Part shown: positions 44,481 through 53,657 of the stretch, one piece after another | Layout: each line of letters starts with the position of its first letter | Numbering within the stretch: position 1 is the first letter of the stretch | Origin: an uncultured Gammaproteobacteria bacterium | Lineage (GTDB): Bacteria > Pseudomonadota > Gammaproteobacteria > Arenicellales > JAANXG01 | DNA: 64,000 nt | NCBI GenBank assembly: GCA_947258975.1 | Contig: CAMYKK010000029.1 | Span: 35,899-99,898 of the forward strand | Direction: 5' to 3' | The notes under the pieces: generated by a model | The model's input: only the letters and a program-made list of their open reading frames with translations | The model's database searches: none | Told to the model about the DNA's origin: nothing | Position numbers and translations under genes: made by a program

Positions 44481-44513
44481 TACTGGGCCGGAGTCACTGA
44501 CTCCGGCCCAGTA
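44481..44513 (+). terminator. Long palindromic hairpin after the small exported gene
   Basis: TACTGGGCCGGAGTCA (44481-44496) and TGACTCCGGCCCAGTA (44498-44513) are perfect inverted repeats around one C. TGTTTGGG follows. Its GGGCCGGAGTCA arm is also found at 28460-28471. Confidence 0.65.
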
Positions 44514-44713
44514 TGTTTGGGCCCGGGAAGCTGTATATCTCACCGTTTAGACGTGACTGTGGGCAGGACAAAGTCTATGTGATACTTTGATACACCAGGT
44601 AATAATTCTGATTTGGCCCTCTGTGGACGGAACTTTAGTTTTTTGGTTTGGCGCTATTTTTCATAGCCCAAAGTTTTCATTGATTTGTGTTTACCGACCT
44701 ATAAGACGGAAAG

Positions 44714-45661
44714 ATGATGAGACTATGCGCTAGCGTTTTTGTATGTTGGCTCGCTTCAATCTCTGCGGCATCGGCCGGGCAGGAGATACCGGATTATCCA
44801 ATGCGGCAGGTCAGCGAGCACGTGTATGTAATCCATGGTCCGACGGAAATCCCCACTCCCGAAAACCGAGGTTTCATGAACAATCCGGCGTTTGTGATCA
44901 CCGACCAAAGTGTGGTGGTCGTGGACCCGGGGTCCAGCGCGTATATCGGAGCAATGGTGTTGCGACAAATCCGTAAGATCACGGACAAACCGGTAAGTCA
45001 TGTCTTCGTGTCGCACATCCATGGGGATCATTGGTTGGGTAGTCACGCCATCAAACAGGCATATCCGCAGGTCAAGATCTACGCCCATCCGCAAATGATC
45101 ACAGAGGCCAAAGGGGGTGGGGCGCAGGTGTGGCTCGATTTTTTGAGCAGGCTCACCAATGGCGCTACCGATGGGACTCAAGCCGAGATCCCGACCGAGG
45201 TATTGCAGGACGGTCAGGTAATCACCGTCGGCGAGCTCACCTTTCGGGTCTACCTGTCGGAGCACGCGCATACCAAGACCGATGCGATGATCGAGGTAGT
45301 GGAGGATTCGTTGATGTTCCTCGGCGATATCGGTGTGTATCAACGCATGGGGAGGATGGACGACGGCACGTTTCGGGGCAATATCGCGGCGCTGGATCGT
45401 GCCTTGGCTCTCAAGTTCAAACACTACGTGCCTGGCCACGGGCCCGCGGGCGGTTCCGAGGCGGGTGACGCATTCCGACAATACCTGAAGACGGTCTACG
45501 ACGCGGCAGTGAAATACAGCGAGGAGGGCCTCGCGCCCTATGAGATCAAAGCAAAGCTTATGCCGCGCATGGACCAATACCGGAAGTGGCCGTTGTTCGA
45601 GGAGGAATTCGGCAGGCAGGTGAGCCTGGCCGTTTTGGAGGCCGAACAGGCGGCGTTTTGA
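44714..45661 (+). CDS. Exported metallo-beta-lactamase-fold hydrolase
   Basis: The 315-residue precursor has a signal peptide (SISAASAGQ, about 21). The MBL motif is HVFVSHIHGDHWLGSHAI (H-x-H-x-D-H), with further ligands in LSEHAHTKTDAM and HYVPGHGP. The N-terminal VSEHVYVIHGP and VVVVDPGSS strands are typical of the SoxH/quinoprotein-relay group of periplasmic MBL proteins. It is probably a two-zinc hydrolase of unknown substrate. It is convergent with the exported LVIVD protein gene; the 3' ends are 66 bases apart. Confidence 0.9.
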   Translation: MMRLCASVFVCWLASISAASAGQEIPDYPMRQVSEHVYVIHGPTEIPTPENRGFMNNPAFVITDQSVVVVDPGSSAYIGAMVLRQIRKITDKPVSHVFVSHIHGDHWLGSHAIKQAYPQVKIYAHPQMITEAKGGGAQVWLDFLSRLTNGATDGTQAEIPTEVLQDGQVITVGELTFRVYLSEHAHTKTDAMIEVVEDSLMFLGDIGVYQRMGRMDDGTFRGNIAALDRALALKFKHYVPGHGPAGGSEAGDAFRQYLKTVYDAAVKYSEEGLAPYEIKAKLMPRMDQYRKWPLFEEEFGRQVSLAVLEAEQAAF

Positions 45662-45727
45662 CGGGTTAGCACGCCGGGACCGAAACAATACGATCGTACC
45701 CAGCCGATAGCGATCGGCCTCCGATTT

Positions 45728-47113
45728 TTATTGATGCACGATTTGTGCTGCGGTTCCGTTGAGTTTCACGATATGCAGGCCGGAGCCGGCACGATCGGCC
45801 AGGTAGATCAATCCGCGTCCGTCGATCTCGACATTATTGGTTTGCGCGACAGCATCATTGTGGGTTGCGGGGATGTAAAAGCCTGCTTCCTTGGGCTGGA
45901 ATGGATCGCGAATGTCTACCGCCCGCACCCCGGCGTTGAAGTACGAGACGACGATCAGTTTTCTGTAAAACGCGGGATGATAAGACCAGTTCACTGAGTG
46001 GGCGCCGAAACGTCCACCGCGATCGCAGAACCCGCCTTGTGATTCGCGGACCTGGTAGTTCGCCACTGGGAACGGCCGGGTCTCGTCGCTGATGTCAACC
46101 AGAAATACCATGTCGTGTGCGTCTTCTTGGCACCCGGTGGCGAACGACTCGGACACTAGCACCACGAAGTCGCGTGGGCTGGCGTTGATGAATTTTGCCT
46201 GTTCGGGGACCGGTATCTCCATCACCGGCCACGCGGTGTGGGCGCCCCAGAAACGCGGCATGTCCAGCCGTGCCACCTGCGGATCGATCAGTTCCTCAAC
46301 CGTGGGATTGGCGGGGCAGGCCGGTCGGCAGTTCAACAGCTTGCGCACATCCACAATCTGCATGGTTCCCTGTTGGCCGGTGCCGTAGGCAATGAAAAGA
46401 CGCTTGCCATCGGGGGACAGGGTGGCCTCGTGGGCACCCGGTGGGACCCCGAATATGTGTTGCGCCGGTTGTTGGCCGGGCAGTCCAAACTGGCGGATGA
46501 TCTGGGGATTGGCGGGATCGCCAAGGTCGACGACCCACAACAGCCGGCGTGTGTTCCATCCCAGTTGCCGGCCATCGTAAACCAGGTAGGCGATGCCGGT
46601 CTTACAATCCCACCAATTCTTGTGCGTGGCGTTGCCTCCCGACAGCGGCGTGCTGATTAGACTCGGTGCGCGTGGGTCGGTGACGTTCCACACCTCATGA
46701 GATACGTCGCCGTTCGCGCGCAGCAAGTAGATGTTGTCATCGTGGACGGGGAGATCGCTTCCGCGGCAGGTTTGCGCCATCTGCGCGCCGCCAGCACCTG
46801 GGATGTGATGGAGATAGACGGGACGCGTGGGATCGGATACATCCACAATCGATGTGCCGTTGGATTCGCGCTTACCGGTGAGCGGGTTGCGGGCGCTGCC
46901 CCGGTGGTGACCGACGTAGGCAATCCAACGTCCCGCGTACTCCTGGATCACCGGTTGATATGCGCTCCGGCCATGGAGGGCGTGATGTCCCACCAGGACC
47001 ATGTTTTTCTGCTCGGGACTGATCTCGGCTTGGGCGATTCCCGGCGTTAACGGAATTAGCGCCAGTAGACACAGCGCGGCGACGGGCGTTAATCTGTGGA
47101 TGATGTGTGTCAT
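45728..47113 (-). CDS. Exported LVIVD-repeat beta-propeller protein
   Basis: The 461-residue precursor has a signal peptide ending GIAQAE (about 30). The mature part shows repeated blade-like units such as GTSIVDVSDPTRPVYLHHIP, HEVWNVTDPRAPSLIST, LLWVVDLGDPANPQIIRQ, DMVFLVDISDETRPFPVANY and GVRAVDIRDPFQPKEAGFYIP. These are LVIVD repeats forming a beta-propeller. Several paired cysteines suggest disulfides in the periplasm or outside. The function is unknown, possibly adhesion or quinoprotein-like. The gene is monocistronic. Confidence 0.87.
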   Translation of the reverse strand: MTHIIHRLTPVAALCLLALIPLTPGIAQAEISPEQKNMVLVGHHALHGRSAYQPVIQEYAGRWIAYVGHHRGSARNPLTGKRESNGTSIVDVSDPTRPVYLHHIPGAGGAQMAQTCRGSDLPVHDDNIYLLRANGDVSHEVWNVTDPRAPSLISTPLSGGNATHKNWWDCKTGIAYLVYDGRQLGWNTRRLLWVVDLGDPANPQIIRQFGLPGQQPAQHIFGVPPGAHEATLSPDGKRLFIAYGTGQQGTMQIVDVRKLLNCRPACPANPTVEELIDPQVARLDMPRFWGAHTAWPVMEIPVPEQAKFINASPRDFVVLVSESFATGCQEDAHDMVFLVDISDETRPFPVANYQVRESQGGFCDRGGRFGAHSVNWSYHPAFYRKLIVVSYFNAGVRAVDIRDPFQPKEAGFYIPATHNDAVAQTNNVEIDGRGLIYLADRAGSGLHIVKLNGTAAQIVHQ

Positions 47114-47247
47114 AAGGATGTTTAAACGAGATCACGGTTCATCGGTTAACGTTTGAGTATCGTGTATGGTAATGATTGTAATGTGTTTTACCATTAATCG
47201 TCATCGACCCCTTTTTCACCTTTTTTCAATAGTGGAGATCATTTGCC

Positions 47248-47841
47248 ATGGCCCGAGTTGTCGATTATTACTTAAGTCCTGTCTCGCCATATAGTTATCT
47301 GGGTGGCGAGCGTTTCGCCAACATCACCCGCGATGCCAATGCCACAGTGAATGTGCTTGCCATTGACCTGACCAAGGTGTTTCCGGCAACCGGTGGATTG
47401 CCGCTCAAGCAGCGGGCCCCCGAGCGTCAAGCCTATCGTCTGCTGGAACTGCGCCGCTGGCGTGATTATCTCGATATCCCGTTGGTGCTCGAGCCGAAGT
47501 ACTTCCCGGTAGATGCTAATCCCGCGTCGTTGATGATCATCGCCGCACGCCGGCAGGGTCTGGACGCGCTCAGCTTGGCACAAAGACTGTTGCGTGCCGT
47601 GTGGGCGGAGGAGGCCAACATCGCCGATCTTGACACCATTATTGCGCTGGCAAACGACGCGGGAATGGATGGCCAGGGATTAGCGGAATTTTCCACCGAA
47701 CCGGATATTGCCGCGGAATACGAACGCGACACCCAACGCGCGATCCAGCATGGTGTGTTCGGCGTGCCCACCTATGTCATCGGTGACGAGCTTTTCTGGG
47801 GACAAGACCGCCTTGACTTTGTCGCGCGCAAACTTGGGTGA
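47248..47841 (+). CDS. 2-hydroxychromene-2-carboxylate isomerase-like, DsbA family
   Basis: The 197-residue protein begins VVDYYLSPVSPYSYLGGERF, where the DsbA CxxC is replaced by SPYS, as in glutathione-dependent HCCA isomerases (kappa-GST fold). The C-terminal HGVFGVPTYVIGDELFWGQDRLDFV is the family hallmark. It acts in the cytosol with glutathione on aromatic degradation intermediates or xenobiotics; the true substrate is unknown. The helix-hairpin-helix gene follows 61 bases on. Confidence 0.9.
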   Translation: MARVVDYYLSPVSPYSYLGGERFANITRDANATVNVLAIDLTKVFPATGGLPLKQRAPERQAYRLLELRRWRDYLDIPLVLEPKYFPVDANPASLMIIAARRQGLDALSLAQRLLRAVWAEEANIADLDTIIALANDAGMDGQGLAEFSTEPDIAAEYERDTQRAIQHGVFGVPTYVIGDELFWGQDRLDFVARKLG

Positions 47842-47902
47842 CCGAGAACCGGTCCATTTTGATCAACACTACGCCGCGTATCGTTAAGTTGATCACTCCC
47901 CC

Positions 47903-48710
47903 ATGCCCAGCGATCCCACGATCAACCAACAGGTGGCTGGCAAGCTGCGCGAGGCCGCCGACCTTCTGCAACAGCAAGGCGCCAATCCGTTCCGCGTCAA
48001 CGCCTACCGGCGCGCGGCGGACATCATCGCCGGGCTCGGTGAGGACCTGGCTGCGCTCGTACGCCGCCAAGGGATGGAAGGCCTGTTGGCGTTACCCAAT
48101 GTCGGCCGCGGGTTGGCCACCGCCATCGACGAGATCCTGCGTACCGGGCGCTGGGTGCAACTCGAGCGGTTGCGTGGCGTGCTCGATCCGGAAAAGCTGT
48201 TGCAATCGGTTCCCGGGATCGGCCCGCGTCTCGCACAGCGGATACACGATGAATTACACGTTGATACCCTGCAGGCCCTAGAGTTGGCTGCCCATGACGG
48301 CCGCCTCGAATCGCTCACCGGTGTCGGACCGCGGCGCGCGGTGGCCATCCGCGCCACCCTGGAGAGTATGCTCGGCCGGGTGCGTGGGACGTGGCCACGG
48401 GCCGGCACAGGGTAAGCTGCCCACCATCGCCCCCAAGCGCTTCAATCCACAGAGCGAGGCGTGGCTGCCGATTTTGCACACCCAGCGCGATGCGTGGCAC
48501 TTTACCGTGTTATTCTCCAACACCGCGCGGGCGCATGAGTTGGACCGCACTCGGGACTGGGTGGTGGTATATTTCTACGACGATCACCACCAGGAAGGAC
48601 AGCACACCATCGTCACCGAGACCCGCGGTGCGCTGATCGGGCGGCGCGTGGTGCGTGGCCGCGAGTCCGAATGCCGGGCGCTCTACGACCGGAAATCAAC
48701 CGGTGCCTGA
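47903..48710 (+). pseudogene. Helix-hairpin-helix DNA-binding protein, split by a frameshift
   Basis: The first frame (47903-48415) encodes a PolX-N-like segment (VAGKLREAADLLQQQGANPFRVNAYRRAAD) and helix-hairpin-helix motifs ([34 protein letters not shown]), then quickly hits a stop. A second frame, entered near 48400-48420, continues [20 protein letters not shown] and [20 protein letters not shown], ending [20 protein letters not shown] recall these two parts as one protein with a linker in relatives. A small deletion or frameshift near 48390-48420 has separated them, or the base call is wrong. Confidence 0.75.
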
Positions 48711-48810
48711 AGCTCACAACGCGGGAACTACCGGAACCGGGCATTGTTGATCACGGTGCCTGCTGATCGTGTGTCCGCCAAGGCTATAATTCCATCTCAG
48801 CAGGATTGAT

Positions 48811-49752
48811 TTGCGGCCTATGAGCAAAAAACACATTATATATCGACGATCATTCCTAAAATCCTTGCTTGGGCTGGGATACACCTTGGCGTTGACGCCG
48901 CGGCTTGTGTTTGCCATGGAGCAGTCACCGATTAAAAAAAAGATACCGTCCTCGGGCGAGGCACTGCCGGTGATTGGCATGGGGTCGTGGCAGACCTTTG
49001 ACGTAGGTGATGATGCACAAGAGCGCGCAAACCTGCTCAGTGTGCTGCAGGCGTTTTTTGATCACGGTGGCGCGGTCATCGATTCCTCACCCATGTACGG
49101 CTCGTCCGAGCAGGTTATCGGCGATTTATTGAAACAAGTGAGTAACAAGAAAGCGCTGTTCGCAGCGACCAAGGTGTGGACGCGGGGCGGGAAACGAGGC
49201 ATTGCCGAGATGCAACGCTCGATGCGGCGCATGGGTGTTGAGGTGTTCGATCTCATGCAGATCCATAATCTCGTCGATTGGGAGACCCATCTCGAAACCC
49301 TGAAGACATGGAAGGCGGAAGGCAAGGTGCGCTATATCGGCATCACCACCTCGCATGGCCGCGACCACGGCGAGCTCGAACAGATACTGCAGAACGAACC
49401 GTTCGACTTCGTGCAGTTCACCTACAGTATTGCCAATCGTGAGGTCGAGAAACGCCTGCTGCCGCTGGCCACCGAGCGCGGTATCGCAACGTTGATCAAT
49501 CGCCCCTATCAGGGTGGCGGCCTGTTCCGCCGCGTCAAGGGTAAACCGCTGCCTCCTTGGGCCACGGAATTCGATATCCAAAGCTGGGGCCAGTTTTTTT
49601 TGAAGTTTGCGGTTTCCCATCCCGGAGCAACTTGCGCCATCCCGGCGACCTCCAAGTTGCGCCACATGATTGACAACATGGGTGCCGGGTTCGGCCGCTT
49701 GCCGGATACGGGAACACGCCAAAAGATGATCGCTTATTACGAATCGGTGTGA
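48811..49752 (+). CDS. Aldo/keto reductase with twin-arginine signal
   Basis: The 313-residue precursor carries YRRSFLKSLLGLGYTLALTPRLVFA, a Tat-type RRSFLK signal. The mature part is an aldo/keto reductase barrel: VIGMGSWQTFDVG, VIDSSPMYGSSEQVIG (Asp and Tyr), AATKVWTRGG (Lys), DLMQIHNLVDW (His), and a C-terminal CAIPATSKLRHMIDNM. It is likely folded with NADPH before export to the periplasm. A TTG at 48811 sits five bases after AGGA; the ATG at 48820 is the alternative start. Confidence 0.88.
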   Translation: MRPMSKKHIIYRRSFLKSLLGLGYTLALTPRLVFAMEQSPIKKKIPSSGEALPVIGMGSWQTFDVGDDAQERANLLSVLQAFFDHGGAVIDSSPMYGSSEQVIGDLLKQVSNKKALFAATKVWTRGGKRGIAEMQRSMRRMGVEVFDLMQIHNLVDWETHLETLKTWKAEGKVRYIGITTSHGRDHGELEQILQNEPFDFVQFTYSIANREVEKRLLPLATERGIATLINRPYQGGGLFRRVKGKPLPPWATEFDIQSWGQFFLKFAVSHPGATCAIPATSKLRHMIDNMGAGFGRLPDTGTRQKMIAYYESV

Positions 49753-49910
49753 AATACCGGCTGCGATGGCCGCCGCGGACTCGACGCAACCGGTGACTCA
49801 CTGGTGTCAGCGTTGGCAGCTGCCGACATGACGGCCATTGGGGAGACAGACGCGGCGAACTGATAGTTGCCGCTCACCGGCAACAGGAAAGTTGAAACAG
49901 GAAGGGATCA

Positions 49911-50162
49911 ATGAACCAACCCAAAGCACCGATGACACAAGCGGTGCATGCATTGCGCCGTGCCAAGGTCGCATTCAATGACCATCCATACACCTATCTA
50001 AAGGGCGGTGGGACTGCACAGTTCGCGCGCGAGATGGGTGTTGAGCGGCAGCCGGGGTTACATCATTTCTATGCGCACGGCCGACATGTTGCACATTCTG
50101 CGGCCGGTATTACTGGAGTTTTCTCAGGGCCGCGCAGAGCGTGGGCAAAACGCCGGCGATGA
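49911..50162 (+). pseudogene. Truncated YbaK/EbsC-type deacylase remnant
   Basis: The first 40 residues (MTQAVHALRRAKVAFNDHPYTYLKG, then TAQFAREMGVERQ) match the N-terminus of Cys-tRNA(Pro)/YbaK-type deacylases, which are about 155 residues long. After that the frame loses similarity and stops at 83 residues, without the catalytic region. A palindromic element begins 50 bases after the stop. An insertion or deletion linked to it may have destroyed the gene. Confidence 0.6.
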
Positions 50163-50211
50163 GAGCGAGCGCGGGCTTGGGTAGGAGTTACCATGGTCTC
50201 GCTGACTCAGG

Positions 50212-50277
50212 CCCATTAGCCCGCATATCGCACCAAGGGACCCGGGGGCTGGTAAGAAATGCGGGCTAGCTAATGGG
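50212..50277 (+). repeat. 66-bp palindromic element, shortest copy of the dispersed family (copy 5)
   Basis: CCCATTAGCCCGCATATCGCACCA (50212-50235) and TGGTAAGAAATGCGGGCTAGCTAATGGG (50250-50277) are inverted repeats around a GC-rich 14-base centre. The right part contains the family end GGTAAGAAATGCGGGCTAG. Its last bases include the ATG at 50273 that starts the next gene. Confidence 0.65.
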
Positions 50278-51592
50278 GCCGTATACCCGTCATCCCGGTC
50301 AGGTCTCTACCATCCTGGCCGGCACGTTACTGGCATTGATGATCGTGTTTGCAGTCATCCACGGCGTGTGGCCCCTGTTTCCGGCCTGGCCGTCCGGATT
50401 GTCGGCGTGGCTCGCGGGCGCGTTGCTTTGGACCCGCACGCCGCGCCGGCAGCGCGTTCAGGTCGGTATTCTCGCCGTCCTGGGTTTGGCGGGTTTGTTT
50501 TGGGGTTGGCGCCATGATGGCCCGATGGACGCCGTAGCGCTGATCGATCAGAACCACGCGCTGCTGTCGATGTTGGCTGCCGTGAGTTTCCTGAGGCTGG
50601 TGAGTGTGCCCGAAGCCAGTCAAGAAGAGGCGCTTCCCCGAGGTAGACACGCCTACCTGCGAACACTAGTTGGGATTCATCTGTTCGGTGCCGCCATCAA
50701 TCTCTCTGCCGTGGTTATCATCGGTGACCGTCTTGCCAGGCAAGGCACCTTCGACAAGCGCACGGCGATTTTGATCTCTCGCGGGTTTTCCTCTGCGGCG
50801 CTGTGGTCAACCTTCTTCGCAGGCATGGCTGTGGTGCTGACCTATTCGCCGGGAGCGGAGTTGCCGATTCTGATCGCAATCGGCCTGCCGTTGGCGCTGA
50901 CTGGTCTGGCTTATACGTACGCGGAAGCGTTGGTAACGGACCCTTCTCGCCTGGCGGCATTCAGTGGCTACCCGATCCATTTCCAGAGCCTTTGGATACC
51001 AGGCTTGTTGGCGGCTTGTGTGATGATCACCCACGTTTTTCTTCCACAATGGTCAGTATTGACGGTAATCAGTCTGCTTTCACCGCTGCTCACGTTGATG
51101 GTTTTGGGACGCCGCGGCGGTTGCCGCCGGGCCTTGGTGCGAGTGCAACGGCACGTTAGCCTGCGCCTCCCGGAGATGTCGGGGGAGTTACTTTTGTTTC
51201 TTGCCGCCGGTGTGCTGGCCGTCGGTCTTGCGAGTGTATTCAGAAGTATCGATGACCAGTTGCCTTTTGCGGAGTTCAATGGGACCACCGCGTCCACCAC
51301 CCTGGTAGTGATGGTCGGATTGGCGGCGGTTGGGATGCACCCGATCATCTCGGTGACGGCCGCGGCCACGTGGTTGACACCCATTCATCCGGACCCAACG
51401 CTGTTGGCGATGGTATTTCTCATGACTTGGGGGATTGGCGTTGCCAGCAGTCCCCTGTCCGCCACCCATCTTACGATACAGGGTCGTTACGGGATCGAGA
51501 GTTGGCGGTTTTTTCGCTGGAACCTGAGTTATTGTTTGATCATGTTGCTGCTCGGTGTTGCGTTGCTGCATCTTTACGCGTGGTTGACTTGA
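50273..51592 (+). CDS. Multi-pass membrane protein of unknown family, transporter-like
   Basis: The 439-residue protein has about eleven hydrophobic segments (for instance about 12-30, 40-55, 65-80, 100-118, 135-152, 190-215 and several in the last 170 residues). SRGFSSAALWSTFFAGMAVV and HPIISVTAAATWLTPIHPDPTLLA recall helical re-entrant loops of ion transporters, but I cannot assign a family. The called ATG lies inside the palindromic element. A later start cannot be excluded, because no ribosome-binding site is obvious. It is convergent with the AEC transporter gene. Confidence 0.75.
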   Translation: MGPYTRHPGQVSTILAGTLLALMIVFAVIHGVWPLFPAWPSGLSAWLAGALLWTRTPRRQRVQVGILAVLGLAGLFWGWRHDGPMDAVALIDQNHALLSMLAAVSFLRLVSVPEASQEEALPRGRHAYLRTLVGIHLFGAAINLSAVVIIGDRLARQGTFDKRTAILISRGFSSAALWSTFFAGMAVVLTYSPGAELPILIAIGLPLALTGLAYTYAEALVTDPSRLAAFSGYPIHFQSLWIPGLLAACVMITHVFLPQWSVLTVISLLSPLLTLMVLGRRGGCRRALVRVQRHVSLRLPEMSGELLLFLAAGVLAVGLASVFRSIDDQLPFAEFNGTTASTTLVVMVGLAAVGMHPIISVTAAATWLTPIHPDPTLLAMVFLMTWGIGVASSPLSATHLTIQGRYGIESWRFFRWNLSYCLIMLLLGVALLHLYAWLT

Positions 51593-51635
51593 TAAACTCG
51601 GTCTTCGCCGCGCCAGTATATTACCGCTGTTGTGT

Positions 51636-52580
51636 CTACCAACCGATCTGTTCGAATATGAACACCAACGCCGTGAGCGTCGCGATGCCCATGACGTTGG
51701 ACAGAAAAACCGTGGTGGTCGCCAAGGCCTGGGCGGCCTGATAGCGCTGTGCAAATAAATAGATATTCACCCCGGCAGGTTGGGCCGCCAGCAGAGTCGC
51801 GACCATCGCCCACAACGTCGGCAGTTCGAGGACATACACCGACAGCATCCACACAAGAGCGGGGAAAGCGATATTCTTGACGAAAACCGCAAGCATGGAT
51901 TGGTTCAACTGACCCACGATGCCGTATGCATTTAACGCGGCGCCCAGCGAGAACAGCGCGCAGGGCATCACCGCCAATTGCATGTATTCCGCAATTTTGT
52001 CGAGCGGGCCGGGGAGTGTTATTTGCAGCTGATTGAGGATCAGACCTGTGCCCATGCCAAGTATAATCGGGTTGCTGACGAATCCCTTCATGGTCCCGAC
52101 GATCAATTTCGAAACCGGTTGTGCGCGGTTGCGGCCCAATTCCATCAATATGGTTGTTGCGGACAAATACGACAATCCATGTAAAGACAACAAGATGAAA
52201 AACGGAATGGTGCCCGCCTCACCGAACGTCAACAGTATCAACGGCAAGCCGAGCAATACCGAATTGCCAAACGTATAGGCAAAGCCAGTGATAACCTGAT
52301 CGAGATAGTGGCGGTCGAAGTATCTTTTTGCGACCAATATACCCAAGGCATAAAAGATAATGGCCGGCACATAGAAGGCGACCAGCAATTTCCACGGGAA
52401 ACTATCGGGCAAAGGTGCAGAGGAAAATATCCGCACCAGCATGATGGGTACCGCCCAATCAAAGACGAAAAGCGCCAGCCCTTCGGCGGCTTTCTCCGCA
52501 AACCAACCCTGCCGAGCGGCGAAATAGCCCAATAATCCGATGCCAAAGATGGGGCCGACGATGTTGATGACGGTATTCAA
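51636..52580 (-). CDS. AEC family transporter
   Basis: The 314-residue membrane protein has the ten-helix AEC (auxin efflux carrier) layout: IVGPIFGIGLLGYFAARQGWF, WAVPIMLVRIFSSAPLP, GFAYTFGNSVLLGLPLILLTFGEAG, and GFVSNPIILGMGTGLIL. The second half repeats this with VMPCALFSLGAAL and ATLLAAQPAGVNIYLFAQRY. It probably moves malate or other organic anions across the inner membrane. The lipoprotein gene upstream on the same strand ends 67 bases before its start. Confidence 0.92.
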   Translation of the reverse strand: MNTVINIVGPIFGIGLLGYFAARQGWFAEKAAEGLALFVFDWAVPIMLVRIFSSAPLPDSFPWKLLVAFYVPAIIFYALGILVAKRYFDRHYLDQVITGFAYTFGNSVLLGLPLILLTFGEAGTIPFFILLSLHGLSYLSATTILMELGRNRAQPVSKLIVGTMKGFVSNPIILGMGTGLILNQLQITLPGPLDKIAEYMQLAVMPCALFSLGAALNAYGIVGQLNQSMLAVFVKNIAFPALVWMLSVYVLELPTLWAMVATLLAAQPAGVNIYLFAQRYQAAQALATTTVFLSNVMGIATLTALVFIFEQIGW

Positions 52581-52647
52581 TCGGTTGTTCTAATGACGTT
52601 TCCGGGTAAATAGAAAGATTGAATACCGCAGGGCAGGAGCTTGCGGT

Positions 52648-53271
52648 CTAGGAATTGCAAGTTTTCGGTAGTTGGTACTCTGCGCGAATCTGCATCAGTT
52701 CCTGCAGTGCCTTCTCAAGCCTGAGTTCGGTCTTGACTTCGGAATCGACGGCGCGATCCCACCTGATGATGTCCGGATACATAGCACGTGCTACCGCGTC
52801 GTCGCCCTTGTCCGCGTATGTCAGTGCCTTGATCCACAAACCTGACAGCGCATGATTGGAATTCATCGACCGGCTCGCTGCATTCGCATTGGCGATCGCG
52901 ATCTCGTAGTTGCACTCAGCGAGTGCAACCACGCCGTTGAAAGCGTCGTCGCCGATATCACGCCGATACCGTTCTAATTGGCGTTCCTGCGCAGCGTATT
53001 GCTTGTCTCTCTGAGCGGCCGCCTTCTGTGAGCCTTTGGCAGCGCCGCTGACACCACCAATGGTTGCTCCCACCGCCGCGCCTCGCAGCGCGCCCTCGCC
53101 AGGATCTCCACCAAAGATCAACGAAGATATCAGGCCGCTGGCGGCGCCTGCGACCGCGCCGCTTGCCGCACCTTGCACCGCCCCCTTGCCGGCGCCGGCG
53201 CAAGCGGTCAGCGCAGTGAGAGCCGCACAAACAACGGTGTATCTAATGCACGAAATCGGGGTCATTGCCAT
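52648..53271 (-). CDS. Glycine-zipper lipoprotein
   Basis: The 207-residue precursor has a signal with lipobox LTALTAC (cysteine about 24). A glycine-zipper region follows (GKGAVQGAASGAVAGAASGL; GALRGAAVGATIGGVSGAAKG, about 26-80), then a long helical region with AQRDKQYAAQERQLERYRRD and a C-terminal helical part. It is predicted to be an outer-membrane lipoprotein whose zipper may insert into or pack against the membrane. Function unknown. Confidence 0.85.
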   Translation of the reverse strand: MAMTPISCIRYTVVCAALTALTACAGAGKGAVQGAASGAVAGAASGLISSLIFGGDPGEGALRGAAVGATIGGVSGAAKGSQKAAAQRDKQYAAQERQLERYRRDIGDDAFNGVVALAECNYEIAIANANAASRSMNSNHALSGLWIKALTYADKGDDAVARAMYPDIIRWDRAVDSEVKTELRLEKALQELMQIRAEYQLPKTCNS

Positions 53272-53657
53272 TAATCAATCTCCAGTCCAAACAACCGCAT
53301 CACAATCGTTGCCGGCGGCCAGTTAAAAGAGCCGAGATGCCCTCGGCCAATCCGCACCTTCTAAGGCAATTTGGAACGTATTGAAAACATCTCTGCTTCG
53401 ATGATTCGTTTCTTGACCTGCCATTATAAGGTCCGCCAAGGGCTCGAGTCTTGCACCGCCAAGCGAGGATCGACTCGAGGGTGAGATGGGATCAGCGCGG
53501 GTAGAAACACACCATCGTCGCCGACCATGTGGCGTTCCAAGACGCGCCCCCCTGTTCCGCACTGGGGCGAAGTGGATTCGTTGATATAATCCAAGGATCT
53601 GGCATTGAAAGATCCCGCAATTTGAATAACTGACTGCACTCCGGCAGCATATCGATA
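53272..53657. other. Gene-free stretch upstream of the glycolipid cluster
   Basis: No credible gene is visible. A TATAAT-like box near 53584 lies about 75 bases before the methyltransferase start and could be its -10; no good -35 was found. Confidence 0.4.

Noticed and set aside
44756..45688. Long minus-strand ORF over the MBL hydrolase gene
   Set aside because: Antisense shadow; the plus strand has the signal peptide and the HxHxDH motif.
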